DNA from: Corynespora cassiicola
Taxonomy: Eukaryota > Ascomycota > Dothideomycetes > Pleosporales > Corynesporascaceae
Length of the DNA: 64,000 nt
Reading direction: 5' to 3'
NCBI GenBank assembly: GCA_022059125.1
Contig: JAEUWY010000013.1
Location: 1,146,011-1,210,010 of the forward strand
Within the stretch, counting starts at the first letter, position 1. Each line of letters starts with the position of its first letter. The notes beneath the pieces are model-generated. The model was not told the origin of the DNA and did not search any database. It saw only the letters and a program-made list of their open reading frames with translations. The position numbers and the translations under genes are program-made. Positions 32,559 through 43,913 of this stretch are shown here, one piece after another.

Positions 32559-34058
32559 ATGGCACCCGGAGCGATCATCTCAGAGTCGGCCTCGTCTGAG
32601 AGCGGATCGTGGCCTCGCTCTACCAGCATACTTCGCACGTCAGGAAGCTCCATCGTCGACGGAGATGGTAATAGGGTCATTCTCAAGGGCGTGGGTCTGG
32701 GAGGACACCTCAACATGGAGAACTTCATCACGGGATTCACAGGACACGAACACGAGCACAGGGAGGCACTGACTGCTGTGCTTGGAAAGGAAAAGGCCAA
32801 GTTTTACTTTGATCGATTCCTGGAATACTTCTTCACAGAGAAAGATGCCGAATTTCTGGCGTCCCTAGGAATGAATAGCATCCGCATTCCGGTCAACTAC
32901 CGCCACTTTGAGGATGATATGAACCCAGGAGTCATCAAGCAAGAGGGATTCAGACTCGTCGATCGCGTAGTCAATGCCTGCGCCAAACACGGGATATATG
33001 TCATAATAGACTTGCACACCGCTCCTGGCGGCCAGAATCAGGACTGGCACTCGGACTCTGGCATCACAAAAGCTTTGTTTTGGAAGTTTCGCCACTTTCA
33101 GGACCGAGTAGTAAACCTCTGGATAGAAATCGCAAGGCACTACCGCGGCAACCCAGTTGTTGCAGGCTACAATCCCCTCAATGAGCCTGCAGACCCTGAG
33201 CATGTCAATGTCATTGCATTCTACAACCGCGTTGAGAAGGCCATTCGTGGGGTGGATCCGGATCATATGCTCTTTTTGGACGGAAACACTTATTCAATGG
33301 ATTTCACACACTTTCCCGAGGAGCCTCTACCAAACTCTGTCTATGCTTGTCACGATTATTCCTTCTTCGGCTTTCCTCGAGGCGGAACTTATACTGGCTC
33401 TACCGAGCAAAAGGCCAAGCTGCGATCTTCTTTCGAAAGGAAAGTCAAATTCATGCGCGCAGCTCAAGTTCCTATCTACAACGGAGAATGGGGACCCGTC
33501 TATGCCTCCGGAGAAGAAAACGGAATGAGCGCACAGGAAGTGAATCAGCATCGCATAGAGCTGGTTCGCGAACAACTCCTCATCTATCGCGAATTCGACA
33601 TCGACGTGCACTGGAGTATCTGGACATACAAGGACATCAACTACCAGGGAATGGTATATGTGAAGCCCGAATCGGCATATCTGCAGCTGCTCCAGCCATT
33701 CATCCAGAAGAAGAAGGACCTCAGCGCTGATTTCTGGGGTTCGAATGACGACAAGGTCAAGCACGTTTATGACCCATTTTTCAGCGCGATCAAGGAATGG
33801 GTCCCTGAGCATCTCCACAAGAAGAAATACCCCAGTCCACTCTGGACGATTGAGAGACACTTTGAACGGGTGATTAGGGAAACCCTGCTCAGCGAGTATC
33901 TGGGTTGGGAGATGGCCGAATACTTTCAAGGGAAGAGTGAGCAGGAACTTGATCAACTAGCAGCATCCTTTAAATTTGAGAACTGTAACGTGCGGGACAG
34001 CCTGAATGCGGTATTGAGCGAGGATGCTAGGGTGACGGGAAAGAGCAAGGGAGCATGA
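32559..34058 (+). CDS. GH5 family glycoside hydrolase, intracellular
   Basis: Intronless, 499 aa, no signal peptide. A (beta/alpha)8 GH5 pattern is clear: VILKGVGLGGHLNMENF, SLGMNSIRIPVNYRHF, YVIIDLHTAPGGQN, acid/base Glu209 in YNPLNEPAD, HDYSFFGFP, and nucleophile Glu310 in YNGEWGPVYASG. A C-terminal helical extension of about 100 residues follows the barrel. The class hydrolyses beta-1,4- or beta-1,3-linked glucans, mannans or glucosides; the subfamily and substrate cannot be fixed here. Without an export signal it would work in the cytosol, presumably on sugars brought in by the permease at 28.5 kb. Two copies of a shared upstream element sit in its promoter. Confidence 0.88.
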   Translation: MAPGAIISESASSESGSWPRSTSILRTSGSSIVDGDGNRVILKGVGLGGHLNMENFITGFTGHEHEHREALTAVLGKEKAKFYFDRFLEYFFTEKDAEFLASLGMNSIRIPVNYRHFEDDMNPGVIKQEGFRLVDRVVNACAKHGIYVIIDLHTAPGGQNQDWHSDSGITKALFWKFRHFQDRVVNLWIEIARHYRGNPVVAGYNPLNEPADPEHVNVIAFYNRVEKAIRGVDPDHMLFLDGNTYSMDFTHFPEEPLPNSVYACHDYSFFGFPRGGTYTGSTEQKAKLRSSFERKVKFMRAAQVPIYNGEWGPVYASGEENGMSAQEVNQHRIELVREQLLIYREFDIDVHWSIWTYKDINYQGMVYVKPESAYLQLLQPFIQKKKDLSADFWGSNDDKVKHVYDPFFSAIKEWVPEHLHKKKYPSPLWTIERHFERVIRETLLSEYLGWEMAEYFQGKSEQELDQLAASFKFENCNVRDSLNAVLSEDARVTGKSKGA

Positions 34059-34189
34059 AGACGTGTCACGATGATGGAATGGTCCTTGTCAAGATATAGT
34101 GCAATGAGAATTAATGAAATGAATTGATGCTTCCATTTTATGTAACCTCTATTTGCACAAGTGAGAAACACAACTCTTTGAATTAAACA

Positions 34190-35797
34190 CTAAGCCTCAA
34201 CTTGCGTGCTTCCTTCAGGCGGAAACCGGGACATTAGCAAAACGCAGAATCCGAGAAAGGCCACGCTTGCATTGCATACAAAAACCAAGTGGGCTTTTCC
34301 TATTTCTGCCAATGCGGCAAAGACCGAACCAAAAACCGCAGTTGTCGAGAGTCTGGCCATGTTCTCAACAAGAGTAATCCCGCTCAGAGCATCTACTCGA
34401 TCTCTGCTAGGCAGCATCTGTAGGATCGTACCCTTGGAAGCGGCTCCAGTACCTGCTGCAAAAGGTACAGTTACAGCGACCAAGTACAGCTGCCATCCCT
34501 CAGATACAAAGGTGGCGAGCCCAGTCAGGATACCATCAGTGAGGATACTGGCACGCGCATATAGTAGGTCAAAGGCATAAGTTTGTCGCTCTTCGCTTCT
34601 GGGGGGATTCACTGGCTCTATCTCGTTGTCCATTGGATCAATAGGGCCGATTTCATTCGGTGAGGTTGGATCATGTTCTTCAGACTCTGGGCATCCCAAA
34701 TCTCCCGGGGTCGTTTCTGCGACGTCGGGCTGATACCATTTACGGCCGATGAGAATGATGCGCGGGAACAAAATCGAGAGAAACAAGCCACGAAGGGATG
34801 TGTAGATGGAAACCAGCCACCCGTTTGCACTTGTACTGAATTCAAATCTTTCCGCGGCATAAAGTTGGAGTAGCGTAGTCAAGAAACCGGTAGCAAGGAT
34901 GGCAAGGAATACACCAATCCCAAGCGTCAAGGCCCCAAAGTGTGTAATGACGCGTCCATCTGGTAGTCTCCATCTCTGCGGCGCAAAGATTCGGAGTGGT
35001 CCAAAAAAGCGTTTGAAGCCCTGGGGCTGATGGTTTGCCGATTTGTCCTTCTCGGCATATAGCTCAATTGCCGGCAGTGATATTGCGACATATACACAGC
35101 ATGACAAGAAAAGAACCAGTGTAACGCGAAAGGGTGCGATGATGCCGAATGCATCACCAATGAGCCCTCCAATTAGAAAGCCCGTGGCAGCCCCGACCAT
35201 CATGCAGCCTTGTAGTCGCCCCAGAGCTCCGGTTCGGGCTTCGTGTCCTACAATGTCGGCGACGAAGGCATTGAGTGTTAGAATGTAGCCATTGGGGCCT
35301 CCAATAACGGTGATTATCTGCGATGCTTGGACGATGAGGATGCCAGCGTCGCTGCCGGTCATGACGCCAACATTCTGGACAGCAAGGCGAGCGGCGGGCC
35401 AGAAAACCTGTATCAGTAGAGCTCTCTTGACTCCAAATCGATTGATGGTCCATCTAGTCACAAGTAGGTTCATGAGACCAAAGATGGTGGTAGTCGCACC
35501 GAGGAGAGAGATGGAACGCGCCGTGCTAGCTTGGATCTCGCGCTTGGCGCAATCGAGGGTACCCGAGTTGGAGGGATGCTTCTCGTAGTAGGCTTCGCAT
35601 GTCATGAGGCGGAAAACATAAATCATTGGCACTGAAGTCACGCCAAAGGATAAGGAGACGAGAAAGCCACATAATAGGGCGCGATAAAGGACAGATTTAC
35701 CCCGCTTTCCGTCTTTTGGGTGTGTTGATTCGCGGGGCAAGAGTGGCGTGGTTTCTTGCACGCGCGATTCATTTTGGGGCGATTGTATATGGCTCAT
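34190..35797 (-). CDS. MFS transporter, TetA-like
   Basis: Intronless. The frame opens at a GTG codon (35890); the first ATG is 35797, giving 535 aa. A hydrophilic N terminus carries an ETTPLLPR motif, then two sets of about six membrane segments separated by a charged central loop (about 340-400, rich in E, D and P). TM regions include LLGATTTIFGLMNLLVTRW, GCMMVGAATGFLIGGLIGDAFG and LGIGVFLAILATGFLTTLLQLY. The layout is like the fungal MFS proteins similar to TetA/HIAT1 rather than sugar porters. Function and substrate unknown; drug or metabolite efflux is only a guess. Convergent with the GH5 gene, stops 131 bp apart. Confidence 0.8.
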   Translation of the reverse strand: MSHIQSPQNESRVQETTPLLPRESTHPKDGKRGKSVLYRALLCGFLVSLSFGVTSVPMIYVFRLMTCEAYYEKHPSNSGTLDCAKREIQASTARSISLLGATTTIFGLMNLLVTRWTINRFGVKRALLIQVFWPAARLAVQNVGVMTGSDAGILIVQASQIITVIGGPNGYILTLNAFVADIVGHEARTGALGRLQGCMMVGAATGFLIGGLIGDAFGIIAPFRVTLVLFLSCCVYVAISLPAIELYAEKDKSANHQPQGFKRFFGPLRIFAPQRWRLPDGRVITHFGALTLGIGVFLAILATGFLTTLLQLYAAERFEFSTSANGWLVSIYTSLRGLFLSILFPRIILIGRKWYQPDVAETTPGDLGCPESEEHDPTSPNEIGPIDPMDNEIEPVNPPRSEERQTYAFDLLYARASILTDGILTGLATFVSEGWQLYLVAVTVPFAAGTGAASKGTILQMLPSRDRVDALSGITLVENMARLSTTAVFGSVFAALAEIGKAHLVFVCNASVAFLGFCVLLMSRFPPEGSTQVEA

Positions 35798-36309
35798 GGC
35801 GAGCTTTTCAGATGATGATGATGGTTGTGGTGATGTTGCTGCCGTGCCGGAGTGAAGGCTTTTCGCATGGGAGGGTGATGAGTCATCCACTAAGCGGGCA
35901 ATGGGGATAATGCGGGTAATGGCATCATCAGCTAGAGACTATATTACGACACGGGCATTGGGCATAGCTGTGCCTAAATATTACAGGAAATACAGTGAGC
36001 ACTCGATAGTTCCAGGAAAGTCCATCCTACAACGATTACTCTTCAATCTAAACAACAGCAGCGAGCTTGAACAGGCGAACGAGCAATCTGTCAAAAAGAG
36101 ATTTATGCTTGATACCAGTTAAAAATATTGCAACCTCACGTACCTGTTCCCTCCCTTCTCCTCAATTCTCGGTGGACAAAAGAATTCCATATGTATAATT
36201 TGTCGCCGCTAATCGACATTTATAAACCTAACACACAAAGAAAAAGAAAATAGGGCATTGCAGGCCAGAAGGGAACCAATATGCGACAACTTAGCATATC
36301 CCTAACGAA
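35798..36309. other. intergenic, MFS promoter and P450 3' side
   Basis: About 510 bp with no gene. The 36120-36260 part is AT-rich. Confidence 0.45.
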
Positions 36310-38121
36310 TCATTCCGACCGTTGTCGAAGTCTCATGCGCACGTTGCTTGTCTTCAGAAACCAGTAATTGAACGTCTTCAGTTCCTCATCAGGCTGGACA
36401 AGCTCAATCTGAAAGGACTGAAGAAGTCGCGGAATCAGTTTGTACATTTCGCAAAGTGTAATCTTATAAACAATTAGAATCAATCACAGGACCACGATAT
36501 ATCCGACAACTTACATTTTTTCCGATGCAGGTCCGGGTCCCGCCTCCAAACTGGCTCGAGCTCAGCATTCAGCACCTGCATGAGTGAAGGACATGCGATC
36601 TCACTTACCTGGAACATATACCGCTCCATTTCCACAGAGTCTCTTTCAAACCATCGGTCAGGGTTGAACAGTTCAGAATCTTTGCCGAAGATTCTTTTGT
36701 CGTAATGCACGACTGCAGCATTCACGCCTACACGCGTACCCTCAGGAAGCCAATGTCCCAAGAGGTGGCAGCCTCCTTTTGGTACATTTCGTGGAAGCTG
36801 CAGGGCAACGGGCGGGTAAAGCCTCATGCTCTCCTTGATACAGGCGTCCAGATACTTCAGTTTGACAGCCTCGGTGTATCTAATGTGTGGCATGCTAAGA
36901 AGTCCAGAATTTGCAGCGTTATCTATTTCCGACATAATACGTTTGTAGACGGATGGACTGTCAAGGATGTTATATAACGTGGTCAAAATAGCGGTGGCGG
37001 TGGATTCTGACCCAGCAAATCTGACAAGGATCAGCAAGCTTGGAGATGCTGCGCAATGGACTTGGGACCATACAATGCGCTCCTGGATTCCACTTGAACA
37101 TCCGATAGCTGAAAATCGCCCTTTTCACGTCTTCGCTCCATCAACTCCAGAAGAAAGACCAGCAGGTCCTTTTGTTTGGGGATTTCGCCAGCCTCTAGCG
37201 ATGATTTTCGCTCCTCGACGCAAGTCTGGCCTTCCTTATCGAGCATTAGGTAGCTTTGGACGGAGTCATATATTCTCGGAATCAGGAATCCACTGCCTAA
37301 GAATACCGACCGCATGTATGACGGCATGGTAGAAGCGCAGATCCTAACCGGAAGGTTTAGCTCTGTCGCTCGAATGTAGCCCCGGTAGTCTTTCGACTCG
37401 CTCATGAAGCCAAACATGCGTCCAAAGAAGAGCTGGCCTAAGACGTCAAACGCGTACCTAGAGGGCTGTTTATCACTGACTTAACGCGAGTCAGGCATGC
37501 TCATACCATTGAGACCATCTGGACATGTCGATTACCTCTCCTCGACGCGCAATGCCCTGCATCTTCGAAATAAACACATCGATGCAGTCGTTCACTCCTC
37601 CTTCAGCTTGGATAATATTGGACATGGAGTACACGCCCTTCATAATCTTCATGCGCTTTGCATGGCTTGTTTCGTTGGGGTCGCTGAAGGAATCTGGACT
37701 GGTCCCATATGGTGCTGCCCAAAGTTCGTAAAAGTCGGTCTTTGTGAAAGATCCATCCACATTGTATATGATTTTCATTGCCTCTGGGTCTGATATTGAG
37801 AGTTCGTTTGGTGCAACTCGGACTATTGGGCCTGTGAGTCGGTTAGCTGGATGTAAATACTTTAACCCCAATAGAGGGTAACCACCAACCTAGCTGCTCG
37901 TGCAATTTTCGTTGTCGCTTCTCCATCTTGGTACCAACGATCTGCAAAACCATCCAGAGGCGACTAATTTTGGCAAGGAAAGGTCCTGGAAATTTTGCCA
38001 GGGGATGGAGGTTAGTTGCATAGAAAATCCATCCTACCCAATAGACAGTGACTGTGCCCAGCAAGACCCGGGAAGATGCTGATAAAATAAGTAAGATACT
38101 TGAGGAGAACTCTGAGAGCAT
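36310..38121 (-). CDS. cytochrome P450 monooxygenase
   Basis: Six exons: 38121-37890, 37831-37507, 37457-37074, 37020-36609, 36550-36515 and 36462-36310, 513 aa in frame. An N-terminal anchor (VLLGTVTVYWVGWIFYA) is followed by HPLAKFPGPFLAKISRLW, the usual proline hinge. The C-helix region WAAPYGTSPDSF, I-helix ALFAGSESTATAI (A-G-S-E-S-T) made across a splice junction, K-helix ACIKESMRLYPP, FNPDRWFERD and heme loop FGGGTRTCIGKN (Cys459) are all present. The heme loop is a separate 36-nt exon. It resembles pisatin-demethylase/benzoate-hydroxylase-type fungal P450s. Frames look broken until these introns are removed; I find no disabling change. It stands alone, so its pathway is unknown. Confidence 0.88.
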
Positions 38122-38717
38122 TCTTATGGGTTATTGCCTCTGTAGAAAAGTATCAAAACTTAGTCGGTTGATATCAGTCTAAGACGAAGCAGATGTAGGG
38201 CTTGGGCTATCTTATACTGCGGGCATTGCATGTTTCTGTCCTCGAGCTGTTTCGAATGCGTACTCAGATAGCTTCAGATCTCAAGATGCCAGACTTCCAC
38301 GTTCATTATGATTGGTCAAGAGTGCGGGGAAAAATATGTGGGGCCTGTTATCCCAGGCTGTACGACAATTGCCTCGTCAACTTAGCCAACGATTGGACAC
38401 ATCTCCTATCTAAGACTTTTGCACTCAATGCACCCTGTACACTAAAGGAATTATGACGCGAATTTAATTTAGAGTCTTGAATACACAAGGATCGTGTCCA
38501 GCTCTGTAATAGTGCCGATCCAGGCAGGTGCATCGGGAACGCGGGGGTGTGTCTTTTGATTAGTCTCATTGTCAAGCAAACTTACCCTGCTTCAGCTTAC
38601 ATGTATTCAGGCAAAAAGAGGCGATAGCTCTATTAGAGTAACATGAGAAACTCCAAGTATCAGTACCCACTTCGTTGCCACCCAGCAATGACATGGGTAT
38701 CTAGGATATTACATCGT
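38122..38717. other. intergenic
   Basis: About 600 bp between the P450 start and the aminopeptidase stop. No gene or repeat is seen. Confidence 0.45.
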
Positions 38718-39977
38718 CTATAGTCCCGAAGCAAAGCCCAGCTCGTATGCCAGTCCAACAGTCATCTTTGCATGCTCAGCCATGTGATCAAAGTTGACGG
38801 TGCTGATGATGTCTTGGGCAGTATGAATGGATGGACTGGTGTTGTTCATGGCGGCTTCAATAACAAAGGCGGAGGGATAGCCGGCTTTGGAGGCGCTAGC
38901 GTGGTCGGAACAGGCATAACCGCACTTGGTTTCCACGTACGGTATGGAGCAGTACTTTCTAGAATTAGTTGCGTATTTAAAACTAGACGTGCTCTAGGTG
39001 ATCACTCACCGAATCTATGACCTTTTTGATGAATTCGGTAAGGCCGGCGTCAACGTAGTCGGTGATGACGCCGACGCTCTCCTCGATTCCGCTTTCGACA
39101 TATCCCGTCATATCCTGCTGTAGCATGGCCTTGACTACCTTCCCAGAATTCTTATAATTGGTGTATATGGCTTGACTTCCAAGCAAGCCACCTTCCTCAG
39201 CGGCGTACCAGTGAAATTCGATCGTGTTGGGAGCTTTCCCACTTGCTACCAGCGGGTCAGTGAGCAGCACCCGGAAAGCTTCAAGGATGGTCATAGTTCC
39301 GCTTCCATCGTCATCAGCGCCAGGAGCTCGACCGGTAGATGGATCTTGGCCATTGATGCTGTCGAGATGGGCGCCTATGATAATGGTGTTATTATTTTGC
39401 CCCGGGATGGTTGAGATGATGCTGTCTTGCGACCATGCCGAATGGGCAAATGGTTTCGCAGTCACCGACGATGCATTCGATGCCCGTATGACCTGCTGCA
39501 CTCGACTTAGAAGCCATTCCGATGATTGCTTTCCATATTGGCTCTTGTAGTAGCGGTTGTGATAGCCGGAAAATGTTTCCAAATTGCTCTGCATTTTGCT
39601 TTTGTCAAGCTTGCCAATCAGCGGGGCCACGTCTGATTGGTGAGAAACGGCTTCAGGGAATGCGACAGCGGCAAACGTTTGCATCCGGTTCAGGGAGAAG
39701 CTGTGGAGTTCGCTGTAGTTTGTAACGTCCATGAAGTGTGTACCAGCCTGGTTCTCGGTAAGCTCGGGGACGTCAAGGGGCCAGAATAGCGGCGGACATT
39801 GTGAAGAGCCAACTTCTCTTTCTCTGTAACTTGTTGGATTTTTCCCGGTTCGAGCTCGATATGGTAGAGTTGTTCGGCAGCCTGGCGAGGAGAAGTTGCA
39901 GCCGGCACTGGCTTTGGGATGGAGAGGGCGAGCACTGACGGGGTCGAGAAGACCATGGCAAGACTGGAGGCTTTCAT
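38718..39977 (-). CDS. secreted leucine aminopeptidase, M28 family
   Basis: Exons 39977-39798, 39747-39010 and 38954-38718 give 384 aa, close to Aspergillus Lap1 (388). The signal peptide is [19 protein letters not shown], followed by a propeptide. Zinc and catalytic motifs are all present: [11 protein letters not shown] (His), [11 protein letters not shown] (bridging Asp), [13 protein letters not shown] (catalytic Glu pair), LQQDMTGY (Asp) and [10 protein letters not shown] (His). The conserved cysteines of the CGYAC loop are kept. The first intron needs a GTCCGC donor, unusual but GT-AG, and gives [14 protein letters not shown] as in the family. The enzyme removes N-terminal hydrophobic residues from peptides outside the cell. 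Confidence 0.9.
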
Positions 39978-41393
39978 GTTGCGAGATGATGGCAGGATGG
40001 TGATGAGTGAAACCCAGTCCGCTGATGCAGGACTGGAATGTATTTATTGACTTCCCAGGCTGACTTTTTCTCTTCCCATTGTTTCAACCCGTGCATGGCC
40101 CATGGAGATGACCAATTTCGGCGCCACAGCCGCAGCCCTTGCGTCTCGCATCGGGGCTGCCGTGGCCCAGATTGAATGGCCCGCACATATTGGGATCTGC
40201 TGGGTCGGGGAGGGCGATATGAGGGAGGCCAGGCCAACGGTGTCGACCATGACCGATGGACGTGTCGCAGTGGAGTGACTGGCGCCAAGACAATCTCTGC
40301 GAAACCGAGGTCTATTCCCAAAGCGGAAGGAGAGTATCCGTCCCGAGTCCCACTGACAGGCCGACCCTCTGAGCAAAAGCATCCACAGCGTCGGAGGAGA
40401 CAAGCTATGGCTGAGACCTATGATCTACCGTAGTTGGAGTCTGAGTTTGGCGTGTTTGGTGCCCTCTTACAACCGCAGATGATGTCGTCATTACGTGCCT
40501 CCTCAACCGGTTCCGCCTCTCCCCCATGCTAGACGAATTTTCCAGCTCAGACAACACATTGTTCAAATTGACCCAGCACGTGCACCAGCTCCTAAAGAAG
40601 GAGACTGTTTTTCTCTCGCCTGAAATTTGCCATCCCGGACTAGCTCTTTGGCATCCCTGGTAAGTTTTTAAACACTCCACCTACAGGCAATCACTCCTCT
40701 AAATCGATCTATCTGAACACCCTTCAAGGAGCATGATCAAAGAGGTATGGGGCTTTTTATTGTCTCTTTCTCCACAGATGTGTTCTGTTTGCTTCTCAGC
40801 TCTATGTTTCCACGCTTCAAAAAGCCTGTCCTGTGAAACACTCAATGCGAAGCAGCTGAGTCTTCCATCAATAACAATGTATGATCTCAGATGTACTTAT
40901 CATCAATTGCGGCGTGCTTCCTTCCTCAGGAAGAGGGTACTAAGATCCAATCGTACCTATTATCAAGACTCCACTTCATAGTCAACCTAAACGACTTTTA
41001 CACTCGTGGCATTCAGACCGACTTGACTCAATTAGGAATGAAGCACGCGCAATCTAGCCACTTCTCTATGCATATGACATTAGCCCGTACTGCCTCTTGT
41101 CCTCAACAGAAATGGCCTATAGCATGCGCACCCAATACTTCTCGTTCTTCGCATAGACATGTACGCAGCTTAGTCATGTCGTATGTTTTGTCGGATTGGG
41201 TTCTGGCCACATGCAAAATCGTGCGACTGCTCAAGCGAGCGTATCACAGTCGCCGCCGAAATGAACAGCCTTCGGCGATCTAGGCGATCTCCAAACCGGC
41301 TCTCGCAGCATGCGTATAAGTAAGGCTAGTTCATGTGTTACTGGATGATTTAAATCTAAACTGATCTTTGGCTTTGTGATTTTGTCGTGCAAC
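39978..41393. other. intergenic, 1.4 kb
   Basis: Promoters of the aminopeptidase (left) and the Dal5-type permease (right). Frames such as 40891-41283 (+, 130 codons) have no motif and no splice partner; I regard them as chance. Confidence 0.45.
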
Positions 41394-42990
41394 ATGGCGA
41401 GCAAAAAAACCCTCGAGAAAGGCTGCCCGCCTGACGAGAAGGAGATTCACAGTCCCGTGTTGGCCAACCCCCCCTCGATTGATCCCCGGATAACACGAAA
41501 TATCCTTCGAAAGTGCGACATCCGACTGATTCCTATCCTTTTTGGTCTCTATCTTTTTGCTTTTGTCGATCGCATAAACATTGGCAATGCGAGAATCCAG
41601 GGCCTCTTGGTCGACCTCAATATGAGCGGCACACAATTCAACGTGGCCCTTCTCGCATTTTTCCCGACCTACATTGTATTTGAAGTCCCAGCCAACATTC
41701 TTATGAGGAGGTTCAAACCTTCGACCTGGCTCGCTGGGATGATGTTTTCTTTTGGTATGCACGTCGGATCCCCTCCTTCTCAAAAACTGATCAATACAAT
41801 CAAAAGGTGTTGTAACCATGTGTCAGGGACTAACACAAAGCTATGGAGGTCTTGTGGCATGCCGCGTCCTGTTGGGTTTGCTTGAAGCAGGCGTTCTTCC
41901 TGGTAGATACGCCAATGCGCACCAAAGAACGAGAATACTAAGCCACCCATTAGGTTGCGTCTATCTGATAAGCCGATACTACACGCGGGCAGAGATGCAA
42001 AAGCGATATACGGCATTTTTCAGCTCTGCCATTGTAGCTGGAGCTTTCGCAGGCCTGCTGGCTTTCGCCCTGGCAAAGATGAATGGCCTGGGAGGCTACG
42101 CTGGATGGCGATGGATTTTTATCATCGAAGGTCTCGCGACTATCGCATACTCGGTTCCCGCGATATTCATCATTCCGGATTATCCTGATAAATGCAAATT
42201 CCTAACTCCCGAAGAGAAGGGAGTGCATCATAGACTTATGGTGCTCGATAACTCCAGCGAAGAGGCGCGCATGGATCGACTCGACCGGCCAGCCATCCGT
42301 CGCATCATCACCGACTGGAAGATTTGGGTCGGTTCAATCATGTACTTCACCATCAGCATTCCCGGATATTCGACGCAATTCTTCATTCCTTACATTCTGA
42401 ACCAATTCGGCTGGGTTGCAGCTGAAGCCCAACTCCGCACAATCCCCGTCTACGTCGTAGCTTTGGCTTCCACACTAACTGCTGCCTATTTTTCCGACCG
42501 TTTGAAGCATCGTTATGGATTCCTTTTGGGGGCAACAATCATTCATATCGTTGGATACATCATTCTCTTATGCCAAGGACCACCCGATCCGCAGGGCCTG
42601 TCGCGAAATGTGCGCTACATGGCGCTGTTCTTCCTGCTCATTGGGCAGTACATATATACTCCCATGACGATCGTTTGGCTCTCAAATAATCTCTCGGGAC
42701 ACTACAAGCGCGCCGTGGGCACAGCAATTCAAATAGCAATTGGAAATGCCGGTGGAATCGCAGCCAGCAACATCTTCCTCCAGAGTGAAGCACCACTATT
42801 CGAGACTGGATACGGAACAGGGCTAGCCATGGTGATCACAAGCGGAATCGCATGCACCGCCTTTTACTTTGGTTTGAAGTGGGAGAATAGGCAACGCGAG
42901 TTGGGCAAAAGAGAGTGGAGAATACAGCTGGAGAAGGACGAGCGCGAAAATCTAGGTGATGACCACCCGGGGTTCAGGTTCATGGGCTAA
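41394..42990 (+). CDS. MFS permease, Dal5/allantoate-type (anion:cation symporter family)
   Basis: Exons 41394-41754, 41807-41902 and 41954-42990 give 497 aa. The second intron (51 nt) is a multiple of three without a stop, so the unspliced frame stays open, but removing it restores EAGVLPGCVYLISRYY, the family signature. Other landmarks: DIRLIPILFGLYLFAFVDRINIGNARI in TM1, FFPTYIVFEVPANILMRRFKPSTWL, GGYAGWRWIFIIEGLATI and YPDKCKFLTPEEK in the central loop. Members take up organic anions such as allantoate, nicotinate, biotin or pantothenate; the substrate here is unknown. Confidence 0.88.
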
Positions 42991-43913
42991 GAGTTTTTTT
43001 TCAATTGTTCGAATGTAGCATCTAAGCCACGAGACAATTAACGAAAGTTGTATGATCCAGGGATGTAGGTTAATTAATAACAGTTGATACTACAGTCCCA
43101 AGCAACTAGTTGTGAGATTAGAGCTGACAGGGTACCTTGAAGATTTAAAAATTTATAAGTTCTAGTCTTTTGTTGCGAAATCATGATGGTGAGAGGCCTT
43201 GGAGTTGAATTTTAAGACACTGTTCTGCAATATAGTTATCATTTTTAACACTCCCACATTTAACCTCGTGACATTGTGTGACAGGGTAGTTACGCAATTC
43301 ATAGTTTGTAGCCTTATGTTCTTTGCGCCTAGCTTCTATAGTACACTCTTCAATCTGCCCCACTGCATTTTTTGGTTTGGTAGAAAATAGAACTTACTGG
43401 GGAAAAATGACTACATGAATGAGATTTATCTGCATGTCACGTTGAGAGAGCTACCCCTGTTGCAAAAAGCTCATCTATTTCAAAACCTCACTGTACTATC
43501 AGGTGAAAAGTGGCGTCACAAGATGCAGTGTGCATCACCTTAGATCAAGCTTTGTATGAATTTAGCATCCACAAGAATCAAGTCGGGTCCTAGGAGAATA
43601 GCCGAGCAAGCCGTCGCGTCCCCAGTTCTTCCGTCGCGGAGTATCGGTCGTAAGGGAAACAGGCCTTACCGCTTTTGTAACGCTTTGACGATGATTAGCA
43701 TGCCAAGTGACTCACAATGCATGACCCCACAAGGTAACATGCTTTGAATTCTAGCTCAGACATTTGTTAAAATGCATTGGTCGCGTCATATGTACCATAT
43801 AGATCAGAAGATTCATTTCTCTTGCTCCAAAATACTTAAGAGTCTTGATAGATACACCAACTGCAACAGAATTCCTTACTCCGCTATTACTGCTCTTCTT
43901 GCCGAAATACACG
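42991..43913. promoter_or_regulatory. intergenic, promoter of GH43
   Basis: 920 bp, AT-leaning. Its only notable content is the 16-bp element at 43634-43649. No gene is visible. Confidence 0.5.
43634..43649 (+). promoter_or_regulatory. 16-bp element shared with GH5 promoter
   Basis: TCGCGGAGTATCGGTC, an exact match to 32347-32362, 264 bp before the GH43 start and in the same orientation to its gene. Confidence 0.5.

Noticed and set aside
40891..41283. 130-codon plus-strand frame upstream of the Dal5-type permease
   Set aside because: No motif; residue use looks random; no partner exons.
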